Numbered from the stretch's first letter, positions 1 to 11,497 are shown. The stretch is DNA of 64,000 bases from Lucinisca nassula (GCA_963580285.1 OY757011.1:205919644-205983643); one strand, 5' to 3'. Notes: a model not told the origin generated them from the sequence alone. Made by a program: numbers and translations.

Positions 1-30
1 TCGATTCTTATCATTTCCGTCAATTCTATT

Positions 31-90
31 TTACTTACTTACATACTTAATTATGCGCTTGTGCTTACTTACTTACTTACTAACTTACCA
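31..90. repeat. (ACTT)n-type microsatellite, imperfect
   Basis: Two runs of ACTT/TTAC tetramers, at about 31-48 and 64-89, are separated by a short unrelated stretch. This is low-complexity sequence, so the reading frame across it has no coding meaning. Confidence 0.8.
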
Positions 91-875
91 GAGAAATCGA
101 GTGTTTCAAACAATCCGGAATACCATACAGGGGTATCTGTTCTAATTTTCGGGAAGGCGGTGTATAAAGATAGAACAAAGCACGGAATGACAAAAAGAAA
201 AAAATGTATGAAAGAAAAAATATTTTTCGGTCCCCGTCATATAACAACCGGATAATTTAGTAAAACATTCTTGAAATGCCGTAAAATAAATGACAAAAGC
301 CTTTAATGTTTTTATGGTGTATGGAGATCGAAAAAAACACCAAACGACACAAAGCAAATGTGTAATAAAAGTAACTGAAGAGGTAGAAAAGACAAAATAA
401 TTGAAAAATAATGATAAAAAACAACAATATTAATCGGTTCCCGTCAACTAACAACCAAGAAAATTAGTGAAATATTCTTGAAATGTCGAAAAGTCAAAGG
501 ACGCACAGCTGTACTTAGGTTTGTTTAAAAAGAAATCACATGTTTGTATGAATTTTACAAAATTTAGAAGCTTTTTCATGCGACATTTGTCTGTCTTTCA
601 CGCGATAAGATAGAAAGTAATGACCTCACTTCTTTCATACTTATTCTCTTTCAGAGAGAAGCTTGTCAGCATACCTGTTTACTAATATCCAAAGAATGGA
701 TCAACCTATTAGTTTCGCAGTGCCAGGCCTATGTGCTAATGTAAGTGTTCAAACAGAAACGGACATATTCATAGAGGTTGGGCGGGTTGGGTATACTGTC
801 GAATATATTTAACACCCTTGAAAATAAGTGTCTATCCTAAAGGAAAAGATGCTGAGGAGCAGTTTATATTTTAGA
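91..875. other. Unassigned AT-rich DNA with an 80-bp direct repeat
   Basis: No gene is visible. Positions about 228-305 and 433-505 are diverged direct repeats: both have a CCCGTCA-x-TAACAACC core followed by ATTCTTGAAATG and lie 205 bp apart. Nothing else is recognisable. Confidence 0.5.
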
Positions 876-1137
876 GTATAATGCGATATTTTTTTTTTTT
901 TTTGGTTTGGGTTTTACAGCCCTTTCAAGATTATTTCACTCATATCGAGCCGATCGTTAATCATAGGTGGGCGAAAACTGGAGTACCCGGAGAAAAACCA
1001 CCTGACCTTCCGTTGCAGAACTTGGCGTCTCACACGTGACCCGAGCGAGGCTCGAACCCACGGCGGTGAGAGACATAATGACTAAGAGTCAGCGCTCTTA
1101 TCCATTAGGCCACGGAGGCCCGTGTATAATGCGATAT
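876..1137 (-). mobile_element. tRNA-derived SINE (family S3) with 14-bp TSD
   Basis: The element body is 890-1123, read on the minus strand. Its tRNA-like head is at the right end, with an A-box-like TGGCCTAATGG and a B-box-like GGGTTCGAGCC. The body ends in an A-rich tail, seen as the T run at 890-903. It is flanked by a perfect 14-bp duplication, GTATAATGCGATAT, at 876-889 and 1124-1137. That duplication is direct evidence of LINE-mediated (target-primed) insertion. A head-less copy of the same family lies at 43,380-43,517. Confidence 0.9.
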
Positions 1138-2485
1138 AGCATAAAGTTGGGAGCACGTTAGCAGCTCAAAATTTATAGTTTTTCAGAAACATTGCGATGT
1201 GTTCCTTACTGTTACTTCGGGCATAAGTTGTGGGCGCTCGTTAGGACAGCCTGGGTGCGGTATTTCTGAATACATGTATAGCCTACAATTCATGTTCTGA
1301 GCAACAACAAGGATGTAATGTACAACCTTACAAACCTAGCGTGTTCTATAAAGAGTGGGATTTACAAGGATGTCCATCACAAGGACGCGTTAAGATGATG
1401 ACATGTATGATTATTATCCTTGTAGACAATGAACGACCGTCATTGCTGGAAATGTTTAAAAGATTTGAATCACAACAATCCAAGCAAGTATGATACCAGG
1501 GTATATATGATCTCTGAGTGTTGCCTTTGGGAATAGAGAAAGTAATCATGAGCAGGAAGGATATGTTTTATACCAAGAAGCTGAACTTGCAAGTTAATCA
1601 ACGCTGCCTTAAAGCTCACGCGATAAATAAAACAGTACGAAACATTACTGAATGATTGCAGAGAATGATTGCAGAAAATGTGGACTAAATGATGATCACC
1701 CTGCATGCAAGTGCGACGCGAATCGGACAAAATTTAAAAATTGCTGCAAAGTATGCTACTTCGCGAAATTACTTGTCACTTGTCGAAAGGGTACAGCTTA
1801 ACTGCCATCAAACTGTTTGATGTTTAAAATATTTTATCTTTTAATAGTTTTCTGAATATTGTGTATAATAATAGCAATCGACCTTATTTATACAGGGTAA
1901 CACATTTAGTAGTTAGCATTAATCTTCCATGTTGTCCTCTAAAACTATTACTGAGCAATGTGGATAAAGTCTCTTGCTGTATTGTATCATATATCGATTA
2001 TTTCGTGCTAATGATAACATTCGTTTGTCGACAATAGCCCATTTGACACATTTCATTCTTTCAGACATCTTTTTTGTGTCTCTGTTGGGAGCTGTGGGTT
2101 AATCGTATCAATTTCTAATCATTGCCTTCGTTTCTACTTTGATCTATTAAATAATTTGTTCTACAGATAAAGTATCTGTATTGTTCAGTTTTGATCAACT
2201 AACATGTAATATTTATGGTCAGTCTTTCCGTCTTTCTCGCCATAAAATATGCTGACTTGTTTCTACCTGGAGCATCAAAATGACTATTGTGAAAGGAAGT
2301 TTCCGTCAGTCAAAAAGTTTGTTGACAGTCTTGGATTACTAGGCTGTGGCCCAATTGTGCCTACCTCGAAGCAATCGATTCTTACCTTGATAGTAGGACA
2401 GCTGATTTTTGCATATAGAATGCTTAATGTAAAGGCTTTTTTGTATGGAAAGCCGTTTTTTATTAGAATTACTAAAGTGACTTCA
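1138..2485. other. No recognisable gene
   Basis: AT-rich sequence. Open frames on the minus strand around 1346-1730 are short, overlap one another and show no recognisable domain. A short piece at 1205-1250 resembles the end of the 31,190-31,260 repeat inside the Foldback-like element. I see nothing else. Confidence 0.4.
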
Positions 2486-3575
2486 TTGGGTGCAGCATGG
2501 GTATTGTGCGACGGACTGCGTGCGTGGTGGTTGGCCCGGTCGCGGTTGGCGGCTTTGCTTCCCTCTTTGGTTGCGCGCCGGTGGGTCGGGCCTAAGATTC
2601 TATGACGGCTCCAACGTAAAGGCTTGTTGAAAATTAGAGAGATAATGTTGGTTGGTGCCTGGTGCTCTGTCTCTGGTCGGGCTCATCGGAGTCTGGCTGT
2701 TGGTTTTCTTTTGCTCCAGCATTTCAGTGGTTTCTTGCTGTCGGGTCCTCACCGTTGTCTCACCTCTGTGGTTCTTTGATTTTTGTGTTCACGGAGATGT
2801 TGCACTGATGAGTTGGGAGGCCTTCATGCGGACTGGGCGGGTTGTTTGTCTAAATCGCGGTGGAAGTAAGGGCGAGGATTGTGGCCACGTAAAATCGATT
2901 TAAGCCCCCCAGTGGAAATCTTCCACTGACCGTTCCAAGGCGGCTCTTCTGTGGCGATTTATTTATGTTGTTGTTTGTTACTTACTGTGTGTATCACTTG
3001 TGTCTTTTGGTTTTGGATGGCCATATGGCCATTTTGTGGGAAAGTAACTGTCCTTATGGCCTTCCTTTGTTTAGGTTTCCATTATGGTCTGGTCGCTTAA
3101 TGTTTGTATTTCTTTCCCTTTGGTGTCTTTTATGGGTGGAGTAAGTTAATTGTATCAATTCCTGATCTTTGTTTTACTTCTACTGTTCATGTTAGGAGGC
3201 CTTCATGCGGACTGAACAAATTATTTGTCTAAATCGCGACGGAAGTAAGGGCGAGGATTGTGGCCACGTAAAATCGATTTAAGCCCCCTCCCCCCCCCCC
3301 AGTGGAAATCTTTCCACTGACCGTTCCAAGGCGGTTCTTCTGTGGCGATTTATTTATGTTGTTGTTTGTTACTTACTGTGTGTATCACTTGTGTCTTTTT
3401 ATTTTGGATGGCCATTTTGTGGGAAAGTGACTGTCCTTATGGCCTTCCTTTGTTTAGGTTTCCATTATGGTCTGGTCGCTTAATGTTTGTGTTTCCTTCC
3501 CTTTGGTGTCTTTGATGGGTGGAGTAAGTTAATTGTATCGATTCCTGATCTTTGTTTTACTTCTACTTTTCAACG
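2486..3575 (+). mobile_element. LPxLHK-type retroelement 3' module, copy A (A-to-G hypermutated)
   Basis: This is the 3' end of a retroelement present several times in the window. It contains the last ~40 codons of the RT-ORF followed by a ~600-bp 3' tail with a short hairpin (AGTGGAAA...TTTCCACT). The tail terminates in GTTTTACTTCTAC. A ~380-bp part of the tail is tandemly duplicated: 2812-3193 repeats as 3195-3571. Against the plus-strand copy at 14,506-14,890, the segment 2493-2862 differs almost only by A-to-G changes, about 35 against about 4 others. The coding end is therefore destroyed. The conserved Asn-Pro-Ile-Thr-Val codons seen in the other copies have become Gly/Val/Ala codons here. 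Confidence 0.8.
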
Positions 3576-4140
3576 TGTTGTTAATTACGCAAACTGGATT
3601 ATAAATGGCATTTATTCTGCTTAATAATTAATGTTGTATGTTCTGCCAAGAGGAGACGACAGTGTGTTGTAAAAGTATTAAACATCTCGGCTGAAAATAA
3701 TAAAGAAATAAGTAATACATATAATAACACCAGTTATAATACCAACACCAACAAACCCAATCAGCATACAGCAGTTTAGCGAAATATTTGCCCCACGGTG
3801 AATAACACTTTGTTCAACAGGCTCCGGACCCGTCAAATATATGTCTGGTAATATCTTCTACCGTTATGGGGGTTTTAAACTAGCCTTTCAAAGCATTATA
3901 TTAATGTTATTTCAACGATTCATTTATTCAATATAAGGCAAACAAACACGAAATATAGAATCAATTTTTGGCATTAAAAACTTTTTCGACTCCTCTTCGA
4001 GTCATCATCAGGTGGTGGTTGCAGATTTCATGAATAGCAAACTTAAGTTAAGGGATAAGTTTTCATATTTTTCAGTATGCTAGCCTGATGTAAAATGTAA
4101 TAAATAAAAAAAAATCTACAAAAGATATCCCCTCGATAGT
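3576..4140. other. Unassigned AT-rich DNA with a stem-loop near 3987
   Basis: No gene. Around 3987-4011 GACTC-CTCTTC-GAGTC forms a small stem-loop followed by ATCATCAGG. This arrangement is often seen near the ends of Penelope-like retroelements, so a remnant of one is possible. Confidence 0.3.
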
Positions 4141-4400
4141 TTTTTTTATATTTTTATGCCACTGCCATTCGAAGAATGGTGGAAAGGGCAAAAAGTGTTG
4201 CCCCTGTCCGTTCGTTCGTCCGTCCGTGCGTCCGAAACTTAAATGCAGTCAATAACTTTCTTTTTTCTGGATTGATTTTGATATTGTTTTGCAGAAATGT
4301 AAACCATAATGAGACGATAAGTTACGCGTAAATCCCAGGTCCGTACCTCTCAGGTCAAGGTCATACATTGATATATTTTCAGGCGGGGGTATCCGTGTTC
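4141..4400 (+). repeat. Fragment of a molluscan-type dispersed repeat
   Basis: Contains the TCCGTTCGTTCGTCCGTCC-like tract and the AGGTCAAGGTCA block. Both also occur in the tandem-repeat elements at 6960-7535, 12,273-12,441 and 57,948-58,751. It is non-coding. Assignment to a specific superfamily is not possible from sequence alone. Confidence 0.4.
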
Positions 4401-5456
4401 TATGAATACCAGTTTTACTTTTTTTAAATATTTATTTTTTGTTGTTGTTTTATTTTCAATTATCTCCCCTTGTCTTTATCAGTAAATAAACCCTGATATA
4501 AGGGAGAGCAATCAAAAGACAAGAAGAGCTCATAGTTAGGATTCATTGTTTGCAAATAATTCTGACTAGCAAGGGAACCCAATATTCAATTAAATGCCAA
4601 GGTGAAACAATATTTAAATGCAGTTTCACTTGACATTTCTTGCTATTGTTATCACAATTTCCAATAAAGGGTTAGTGTGATAACTATTGAACTCAGTCAA
4701 GTAATCATTAATCCACATTAATATTCAACATACCACCAACCCAGCGGCCAAAGAAAGTAGGTAAGTAACAAACAGGGAATAAACGAAACAAGAAATTAAC
4801 ACTAAATGCATTCCATATAAACAAAGAGAAATAACTAATTCTGCTTGTCACAAAATGAAAACAAAATACACCGGTTATCACACTTATATGACTCTCATAA
4901 ACCGTATTGGGAAAATGCAGAATCTATAATGAAAGTCAAGTGCATTCTGCAATCATACCGGGTAATCTAAACTAATTTAAGATACATGAAGCATTGCTAT
5001 CTCATGCAGGAACTGATTAGTTTCTACATGTAAATCGCAACTTCAAGCAGCATAACTCTGAACTTTTAACCTAAACCTGATACAGATCTTCAACAAACTT
5101 CAACAAAATACTGCTACTTCATTGTTTCCAGCTTTGTTCACTCATAATTAGCATAGAATGCCTAATGAAGAAATTGTAAATGTATGATTATGATTTGTAC
5201 AAGAAAACGGAAACGAGAGAAAATGACAGCTTATAAACTGATGGAATATCAAGAAGCTGATAACTATATATATGGTATAACAAAATATTACAATAATATG
5301 TGAGAACCAGAAACTGATCATTTGATACACATAACTCTTTCCGATCAAAACTAAAGGCACAAATAAATAGAAATCTATCATACTATTGTTGTCATTGCAA
5401 ACTGTACCTATTAATTATGCGCTCCATGTAAGAGACTATGCTAGGAGCACTTATGG
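4401..5456. other. No recognisable gene
   Basis: AT-rich sequence with only short open frames. The frame on the minus strand at 5148-5381 is a low-complexity hydrophobic translation and not a credible protein. Nothing else is seen. Confidence 0.4.
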
Positions 5457-6026
5457 TTAATACTGTGAGGCTATTGATCTTAGGAAGAAATAACGTAATT
5501 TATTTGTGCCTTCAGTATTGAGATGCAAGCCACCATCTTTTCTAGCAAAAAGCTCTCTATTGACCTGTACTGCATACATGACTGGTTTATAAGACCTTAA
5601 GAATGTAAATCTGCAGGTTTTACGCTATTAAATTTCCTTATTAATTTGTCAGTTATATTGTGGTCTTTCGGCCTTGGTAGAATTGCTGACATCAAAATTG
5701 AAATATTTGGTTTCTTCTTCCTGATAAAGCCAATTAAATTGCCATAGTCAGATATCTTATTGACAAAGGCGCGGTCGACATCAATTGACATGATTCTTAC
5801 AAAACACATTCTTGGGTTTGTAACTGTCCACATCATTCGTGCCTACATGGACTAGTACATAATCAAATCCTTCTGATACAATTTGTCTTGTATCAATTCG
5901 ATGAGCCATGTTTGCAATCGTAACACCAGAATTATACTGCAGAACAACACCTTCTATATCTGACGCTCGTTTGGGAATGGAGTCACCCAAAATTATCACC
6001 TTTTTATACTCCAAGTACATGGACAA
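5457..6026 (-). pseudogene. SGNH/GDSL-hydrolase-like domain, frameshifted
   Basis: Reading from 6026 downward, the first frame gives a VIILGDSIPKR block (block I, the nucleophile-Ser GDS motif), then VHVGTNDV (block III, G-x-N-D). A frameshift near 5785-5830 moves the reading to a second frame containing ILMSAILPRP. A second shift near 5600 reaches a third frame with DGGLHLNTEG (block V, D-x-x-H) and a stop at 5457-5459. All catalytic blocks of the SGNH fold are visible in order but spread over three frames, so no intact enzyme is encoded. Domains of this kind with the I-L-G-D-S-I-P-K-R signature are, to my knowledge, common in invertebrate transposable-element proteins and in small esterase-like genes, so this is probably a mobile-element remnant. 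An in-frame stop lies 21 bp upstream of the first Met. Confidence 0.7.
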
Positions 6027-6955
6027 ATCTTGAAGAATTTAAAGAAGCCAAGGCGACAACCTACCTTTGAAAATATGAGCACCAACTATCAATCTGTCCA
6101 ATGACTATATAGAGTCAGAGCAACTAGATTGAACCAAAGGTTCAATGACTGTTTAGTGTCACTGCTACCAGTGCATAATGTAATGACGTCAGCAAAATCT
6201 GAAATGTACAAGAATATCGAAACTTCTATCCAAGGCAGATCAATGCAAGAATTTAAAACGCAATAATTAGATTTTATATATGCATTTTTCGAAAATATGT
6301 AAATATATGCAATTTTCGAAAATATGGTAATACACTTCATACTTATCTCATACTCATTCACACTCATACGTGACCTTATTAATGTGAATGGAATAGTAGT
6401 GGCGAACTTGAAAGTATACGCACGTTCAAATATTCATTCTGTATATTACAGGCCACTGCCATTCCCTCCAGCAAGAGATCACTAGAAGCTCTGACAGGAG
6501 TACGACATCCCTTCTGAGGAGACTAGAGCTAGTTTGAAGCACAGACCCTGATGTTCACGAACTTTGTCTCGACAGTAATAAGTTGAAAATAAATCGATCA
6601 CGAACACGCGTTCACATTTCTTCTTGATTTACTTTCCACTTGGTGGTTACACAAAAGCAAGGAAAACGTGTCGAAAGTCTATTTACTTTTAGCCATGCTC
6701 TGAGAAAACCTGTTTTTATCATGTGCGAACGACAAAGACGCTGACAAGCTATAGATGCATCCACGCTGTCAGGTCTGTACCTAAAGTGTTCGCTGTTTGA
6801 ATAACATGACGCAACTAAATTCTAAAACTCTTTCTAGCCCGTGTAGCTAAGCTGACTGGTCTATGTCCTTTGTCAACAATTCCAGGAGACAGGTTTAATC
6901 GTGTCAGAAAGCATACTAAATTTACTCATGACAGGACTCATAGTGAATCATGTCT
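6027..6955. other. No recognisable gene
   Basis: AT-rich. The piece at 6240-6330 repeats a GCAATTTTCGAAAATATG-type motif twice. No coding or RNA gene was identified. Confidence 0.4.
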
Positions 6956-6959
6956 CCCC

Positions 6960-7535
6960 ACGGAAGGGGAGGGGGGCATATTGTTTTTGATGCGGATCCC
7001 GTTTGCGTCGGTATCGGCGTCAACGTCTGCTTCGGCGTAGCTAGTTTTAAGCACTTTATCTCATAAACCAATGGATGGATTCTGACAAAACTTGCGTAGA
7101 TAAATCATAAGGACAGGGGAAAACAGTTATTAGATTGTGATGACCTTGACTTCATTTTTAAGGTCACATGCTCAATAAACAGTCAATTATTGGCCAAAAA
7201 TGACTTGTCTGCACTCAATTTCTTTAACGAATTGATTAATTCTAGTCAAACTTGGTACAGCATATCATAACAACATACCGCAGATTGGATTAGATTTTGG
7301 TGACCTTGACATTTTTACGGTCACATGCCCCCCCCCCCCCCACACACACACACACAAAACAGTCACTTTTGGGCTTGTCTGCACTCTCATTGTCTCATTA
7401 ACTGTAGTAAATTTGGTACAATATATAACACCCCAGATTTAATTAGATTTTGGTTACCTTGACCTTTTTTGTAAGGTCACAGCTCCCCCAAAACAGTCAA
7501 TATTGTGCCAGAAATGGCTTGTCTGCACTCGACAG
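6960..7535. repeat. Dispersed element with three ~165-bp tandem units
   Basis: After a G-rich start (GGGGAGGGGGGCATATTG) the sequence repeats a unit of about 165 bp three times, at about 7040-7205, 7205-7375 and 7375-7530. Each unit carries GACCTTGAC, AAGGTCAC, AACAGTCA and TTGTCTGCACTC landmarks. A C/CA-rich tract (7328-7356) interrupts the second unit. The architecture is an edge plus an internal tandem core with no protein, which is typical of non-autonomous molluscan elements. The superfamily is uncertain. Confidence 0.6.
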
Positions 7536-7837
7536 ATGGACCCGAGATAAAATTTACATAAAGTGCACTAGAGTTACACGAGATCAGTGCTAGGTGTACA
7601 CATCACTTTGCCCTAATTCAGAGAAACATGTGCACGATACTTTAGGAATAAAGTGCATTAGACTATTCTGAGCTAGAATTAGGGCTAGAGCTGCCTTCTG
7701 ACCTCAAGTGTTATGCAACAGGAAATTCACTTTTAGTATTTGAGTTTTCTTCACATGCAAATGTCATAAGCTTAAGTATAATTTCAACTGAGCCAAAATC
7801 GTTACAGAGACGAGATGATTAAATAACATTTCTCCTC

Positions 7838-7840
7838 TCC

Positions 7841-7872
<32 letters not shown>

Positions 7873-7934
7873 GAAAGAAAATAAGATATAAATAAAATAT
7901 ATTTATTGATTTATTTATTGTGCACATTTCTCTC

Positions 7935-7970
<36 letters not shown>
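7838..7970. repeat. (CT)n and (AC)n microsatellites
   Basis: A CT-rich tract at 7838-7872 and a pure AC run at about 7937-7970 are separated by AT-rich sequence containing TTTATTGATTTATTTATTG. Frames through here encode only artefactual Thr-His repeats. Confidence 0.9.
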
Positions 7971-7973
<3 letters not shown>

Positions 7974-8096
7974 CGCACGCCGGCACATACCATTCGACGT
8001 ATTGATTTATTTATTAAAACAATTTTTAGATTATTTATTTATTTATCAGATTTATTTGTTTGATTTTTTATTAAATGTCAGGAAATTACTCACTGG

Positions 8097-8488
8097 TATT
8101 TATGATATAATTACATGCTAAAGATGACCATGTATTTATGATATAATGGCATGCTTAAGGTGACCAGGTATTTATGATATAATGCCATGCTAAAGGTGAC
8201 CAGGTATGTATGATTAAATGACATGCTAAAGTTGATCAGGTATGTATGATATAATTACATGCTAAAGATGACCAGGTATGTATGATATAATGACATGCTG
8301 AAGGTGACAAGGTATTTATGATATAATTACATGCTGAAGGTGACCAGGTATTAATGATATAATGACATGCTAAAGGTGACCATGTATTTATGATATAATG
8401 ACATGCTAAAGATGACCAGGTATTTGTGATATAATGACATGCTAAAGGTGACCAGGTATTTATGATATAATGACAAGCTAATGGTGAC
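8097..8488. repeat. 36-bp minisatellite, about 11 copies
   Basis: A head-to-tail array of a 36-bp unit with the core TATGATATAATGACATGC followed by TAAAGGTGACCAGG. Unit starts recur every 36 bp from 8097. Units differ by single substitutions (GATATAATT/GATATAATG, AAAGATGAC/AAAGGTGAC). The edges are sharp. Confidence 0.95.
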
Positions 8489-8504
8489 TTGTGTGAATGA
8501 ACTG

Positions 8505-8722
8505 GAGCGCAAACAAATTATTTATCAAGTAACCATTTCTTTAATTGTCAACTGACGGATCTTATTGTGATAATTATGAGAAGAACCAGTGAAAACTGTC
8601 TATGTTTCTTAGCAGCTAAATTCATCAATAACCAGTTAGTTTTTCAAGGTGACAGTTCGTTACATGACGAGATGATTAAATAGCCAAAAATCGTAACAGA
8701 CATGAGAGGATTAAATAACCCT

Positions 8723-8772
<50 letters not shown>

Positions 8773-9160
8773 AGAAAATAAAGAAAAAATAACAATACCT
8801 ATGTTTATTTATTTATTGTGCACATTCTCACACAAACGCACGCACGAATACACATACAAACTGATGTATTAATTATTAACTCAATCTCAAGATTATTTAT
8901 TTTAGTTATTATTCAGATTTATTTATTCAATTTTTAATACGTTTCAGGTTATTACGCATGTGTATTTATTTTCAATGACAGTTTATTATGTGGTTGATTT
9001 GGTGCACAAACAAATTGTTTATCAAGTAACCATTTATTTAATTGTCCACTGACTGAATCTTAATTTGATAATTGTTAGAACAACCCCTGAAAAGTGTCTA
9101 TGTTTCTTAGCAGCACACTTCAAAAATAATCAGTTACCTGTTCAAGATGATAGTTTGTCA
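8505..9160. repeat. Local tandem duplication, ~500-bp offset
   Basis: The block 8505-8665 (ACAAATTATTTATCAAGTAA ... TCTATGTTTCTTAGCAGC) is repeated at about 9003-9160 with moderate divergence. Both blocks are followed by CT-rich microsatellites, at 8721-8769 and 9216-9270. The first part of the unit also resembles 7790-8080. This is a non-coding duplicated tract. Confidence 0.7.
8721..8769. repeat. (TC)n microsatellite
   Basis: Almost pure TC dinucleotide run. Confidence 0.95.
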
Positions 9161-9212
9161 GTTATCTCTATCAGGTTTAGTTACGTACATCTCTCTCTTT
9201 ATTTATTGTGCA

Positions 9213-9215
<3 letters not shown>

Positions 9216-9270
<55 letters not shown>
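9216..9270. repeat. (TC)n microsatellite
   Basis: Pure TC run of about 55 bp. The long open frame across it encodes Ser-Leu repeats and is not a gene. Confidence 0.95.
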
Positions 9271-9275
<5 letters not shown>

Positions 9276-9768
9276 GCTCGTTGTCTAATCTTTCGTTGTA
9301 CAGACTCACCATTTATGTTTTTTATTTTTTATTTCTTTATTTGAGCCCCGCCAAGCGAATTTGTGTCTTCGAGCATTCCGTCATGACAAATTTTAACTGC
9401 GCATGCCCAGCCATTCAGAGGGGCCAGGGATATGACTTTCTGTCTGAAGGTTTCTCTCGATTCACTGCTGGTATGAGCGGGCATCGAAGGTTCTGGCGAG
9501 ACTGTGCGGATGCGCAGGCTCGCCTGAACCTTCGCTGCTCGCATAGGCGATAAGTACCAAAATCGCTTGACGTGGCCCATTTAATGTCTCTTGTTAATTT
9601 ATTTCGTGCACATATTGAATATAACTCTTTATTTAATATCTTTTGTTAAGTTATTTAGTGCACATATTTCAGTATGTTTACTCTCTGACACTCTCTCGCC
9701 CCTCTCTGGTTTATTTGAGACAGTTATATATTATCTATAAGGTTGCTCTCATGTGCCAAGCAAATTCA
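9271..9768. other. No recognisable gene
   Basis: 9345-9575 is noticeably richer in G+C than its surroundings and could be a foreign fragment, but both strands lack a recognisable domain. The rest is AT-rich. Confidence 0.35.
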
Positions 9769-10290
9769 AAGTAGAAGTAAAACAAAGATCAGGAATTGAT
9801 ACAATTAACTGACTCCACCCATAAAAGACACCAAAGGGAAAGAAATACAAACATTAAGCGACCAGACCATAATGGAAACCTAAACAAAGGAAGGTCATAA
9901 GGACAGTTACTTTCCCACAAAATGGCCATATGGCCATCCAAAACCAAAAGACACAAGTGATACACACAGTAAGTAACAAACAACAACATAAATAAATCGC
10001 CACAGAAGAGCCGCCTTGGAACGGTCAGTGGAAGATTTCCACTGGGGGGCTTAAATCGATTTTACGTGGCCACAATCCTCGCCCTTACTTACGTCGCGAT
10101 TTAGACAAATAATTTGTTCAGTCCGCATGAAGGCCTCCTAACTCATCAGTGCAACATCTCCGTGAACACAAAAATCAAAGAACCACAGAGGTGAGACAAC
10201 GGTGAGGACTCGACAGCAAGAAACCACTGAAATGCTGGAGCAAAAGAAAACCAACAGTTACACTCCGATGAGCCCGACCAGAGACAGAGC
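9769..10290 (-). mobile_element. LPxLHK-type retroelement 3' tail, copy B
   Basis: Minus-oriented copy of the same 3' tail as copy A. It starts exactly at the family terminus (GTAGAAGTAAAAC on the plus strand, i.e. the 3' end of the element). It extends through the CAGTGGAAG/CTTCCACTG-type hairpin to about 10,290. No coding sequence is retained. Confidence 0.8.
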
Positions 10291-10404
10291 ATCAAAGCCC
10301 AGTCTGTGAATTCTGACCGGAGTCTGTCAATCATTTAGGAAATAATGTGTCTTAGCTCAATAATTTTTGTAGTAGATTACTTGTCACATGACTTTAAGTA
10401 AGTA

Positions 10405-10984
10405 ACTAAAAGGAGAAACGATCAGGAACTGATACAATCAGCTCCCAGATTATTCCCACAATATTACTAGGGAAAGAAGGCAAAACATAGAGTGACGACA
10501 GTAAACAAACCGGACAACAGGTAAACTGAGTCAGCAACTCTTTCCCAAACAGGTGTTGACTCAGAATATCCAAACCTAACTAACAAGAAGCAATATACAT
10601 ATTGAAGGTTTTCTAGCCCATCAGTGAATCAGCAAAGAAATCACAATTAAAATAAAAGTGAAGGCAAGGAGAGAAACACAAACATGAAACAACAGACCCC
10701 AATGGAAACATCAATAGCGGAAAGCCAAAAGGACAGATACTCTCCAACAAAATGGCCAATTGGCTATCCAAAACAAAATAATACAAGCAATACAAACACT
10801 CAAAGACAAACCATAACAAAAATAAACCGCGGCAGAAGCCAAGTTGACACAACGATGAGGACTCGACGGTAAAACGTGCTGACCCATCCTGTGCTGAACA
10901 CAACGCCACAGGAACACTGGAGCAAAAGAAAATCAACAGTTGAACCCTGTTGGACCAAACAACAGACATTAAGCCTAACTAGCG
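10405..10984 (-). mobile_element. Diverged retroelement 3' tail, copy C
   Basis: Similar order of landmarks to copy B (GATCAGGAACTGATACAATC at 10,420, GGAAACATCAATAGCGGAAA at 10,704, then GAGGACTCGACGG and GGAGCAAAAGAAAATC) but strongly diverged and partly rearranged, so probably an older subfamily. The flanks at 10,326-10,400 and 11,046-11,115 also resemble each other (AGGAAAT-x-x-TGTGTCTT), suggesting that it sits inside a duplicated or tandem context. Confidence 0.55.
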
Positions 10985-11275
10985 CTCCAGTGCTGATGTT
11001 CGCGTGACTATCACATATGACCCCCGTGACTGTCGCATATGCAATCTTGTAGGAAATGGTGTGTCTTTGCTCATTGATTTGTGGGTAGATTGTTTTTCAG
11101 CTGACCCAAAGTTACTAAACCTTATTAACTCTTCAGTGCTGATGTCCACAGGACATCTCATCAGCCATCTTAGATATGCTTAAGATTGGCCATTGTCAGT
11201 AATGACAGACGAACTATTATTATGAGTTCAGTGTGTTGTGAATGAGAGTTATCAATCGTCGGCGTTTATGAAGAT

Positions 11276-11497
11276 TGTAGTCTCCAAGTGTAAGGCTAAC
11301 ACCATAAAGTAACTCATTTAAGATTATATACTTTATTAATCCGAGTATGGAACAACTACAAGAACAAGTGGCCAGCTTTACTGCTACTTATATACTGATG
11401 CTATGAGAGGGGCAATATTCTAATTATATATTATCAGGTATGTATTTTGGCTAGTAGAGGCTCTGTAAAGGGTAACTGTTACTGGTAATACACTACA
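11276..11497 (-). repeat. Gypsy 3' LTR
   Basis: 222 bp bounded by TGTAG...CTACA. It matches the LTR at 18,569-18,783 along its length (shared AGTGTAAGGCTAACACCATA, TTATTAATCCGAGTATGGAA, TTTTGGCTAGTAGAGGCTCT) with substitutions and small indels. On the element strand it is preceded by the purine tract AAGAAGGAAAGGGA. Confidence 0.92.

Noticed and set aside
2249..2605. 118-codon plus-strand frame
   Set aside because: Chimeric: first half has no homology I recognise and the second half is the hypermutated retroelement end in the wrong frame.
8097..8488. CRISPR-like array
   Set aside because: Repeats are directly contiguous without unique spacers: a minisatellite in eukaryotic DNA.
9065..9553. 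162-codon plus-strand open frame
   Set aside because: Runs through a TC microsatellite (Ser-Leu repeats) and duplicated non-coding DNA; no domain.
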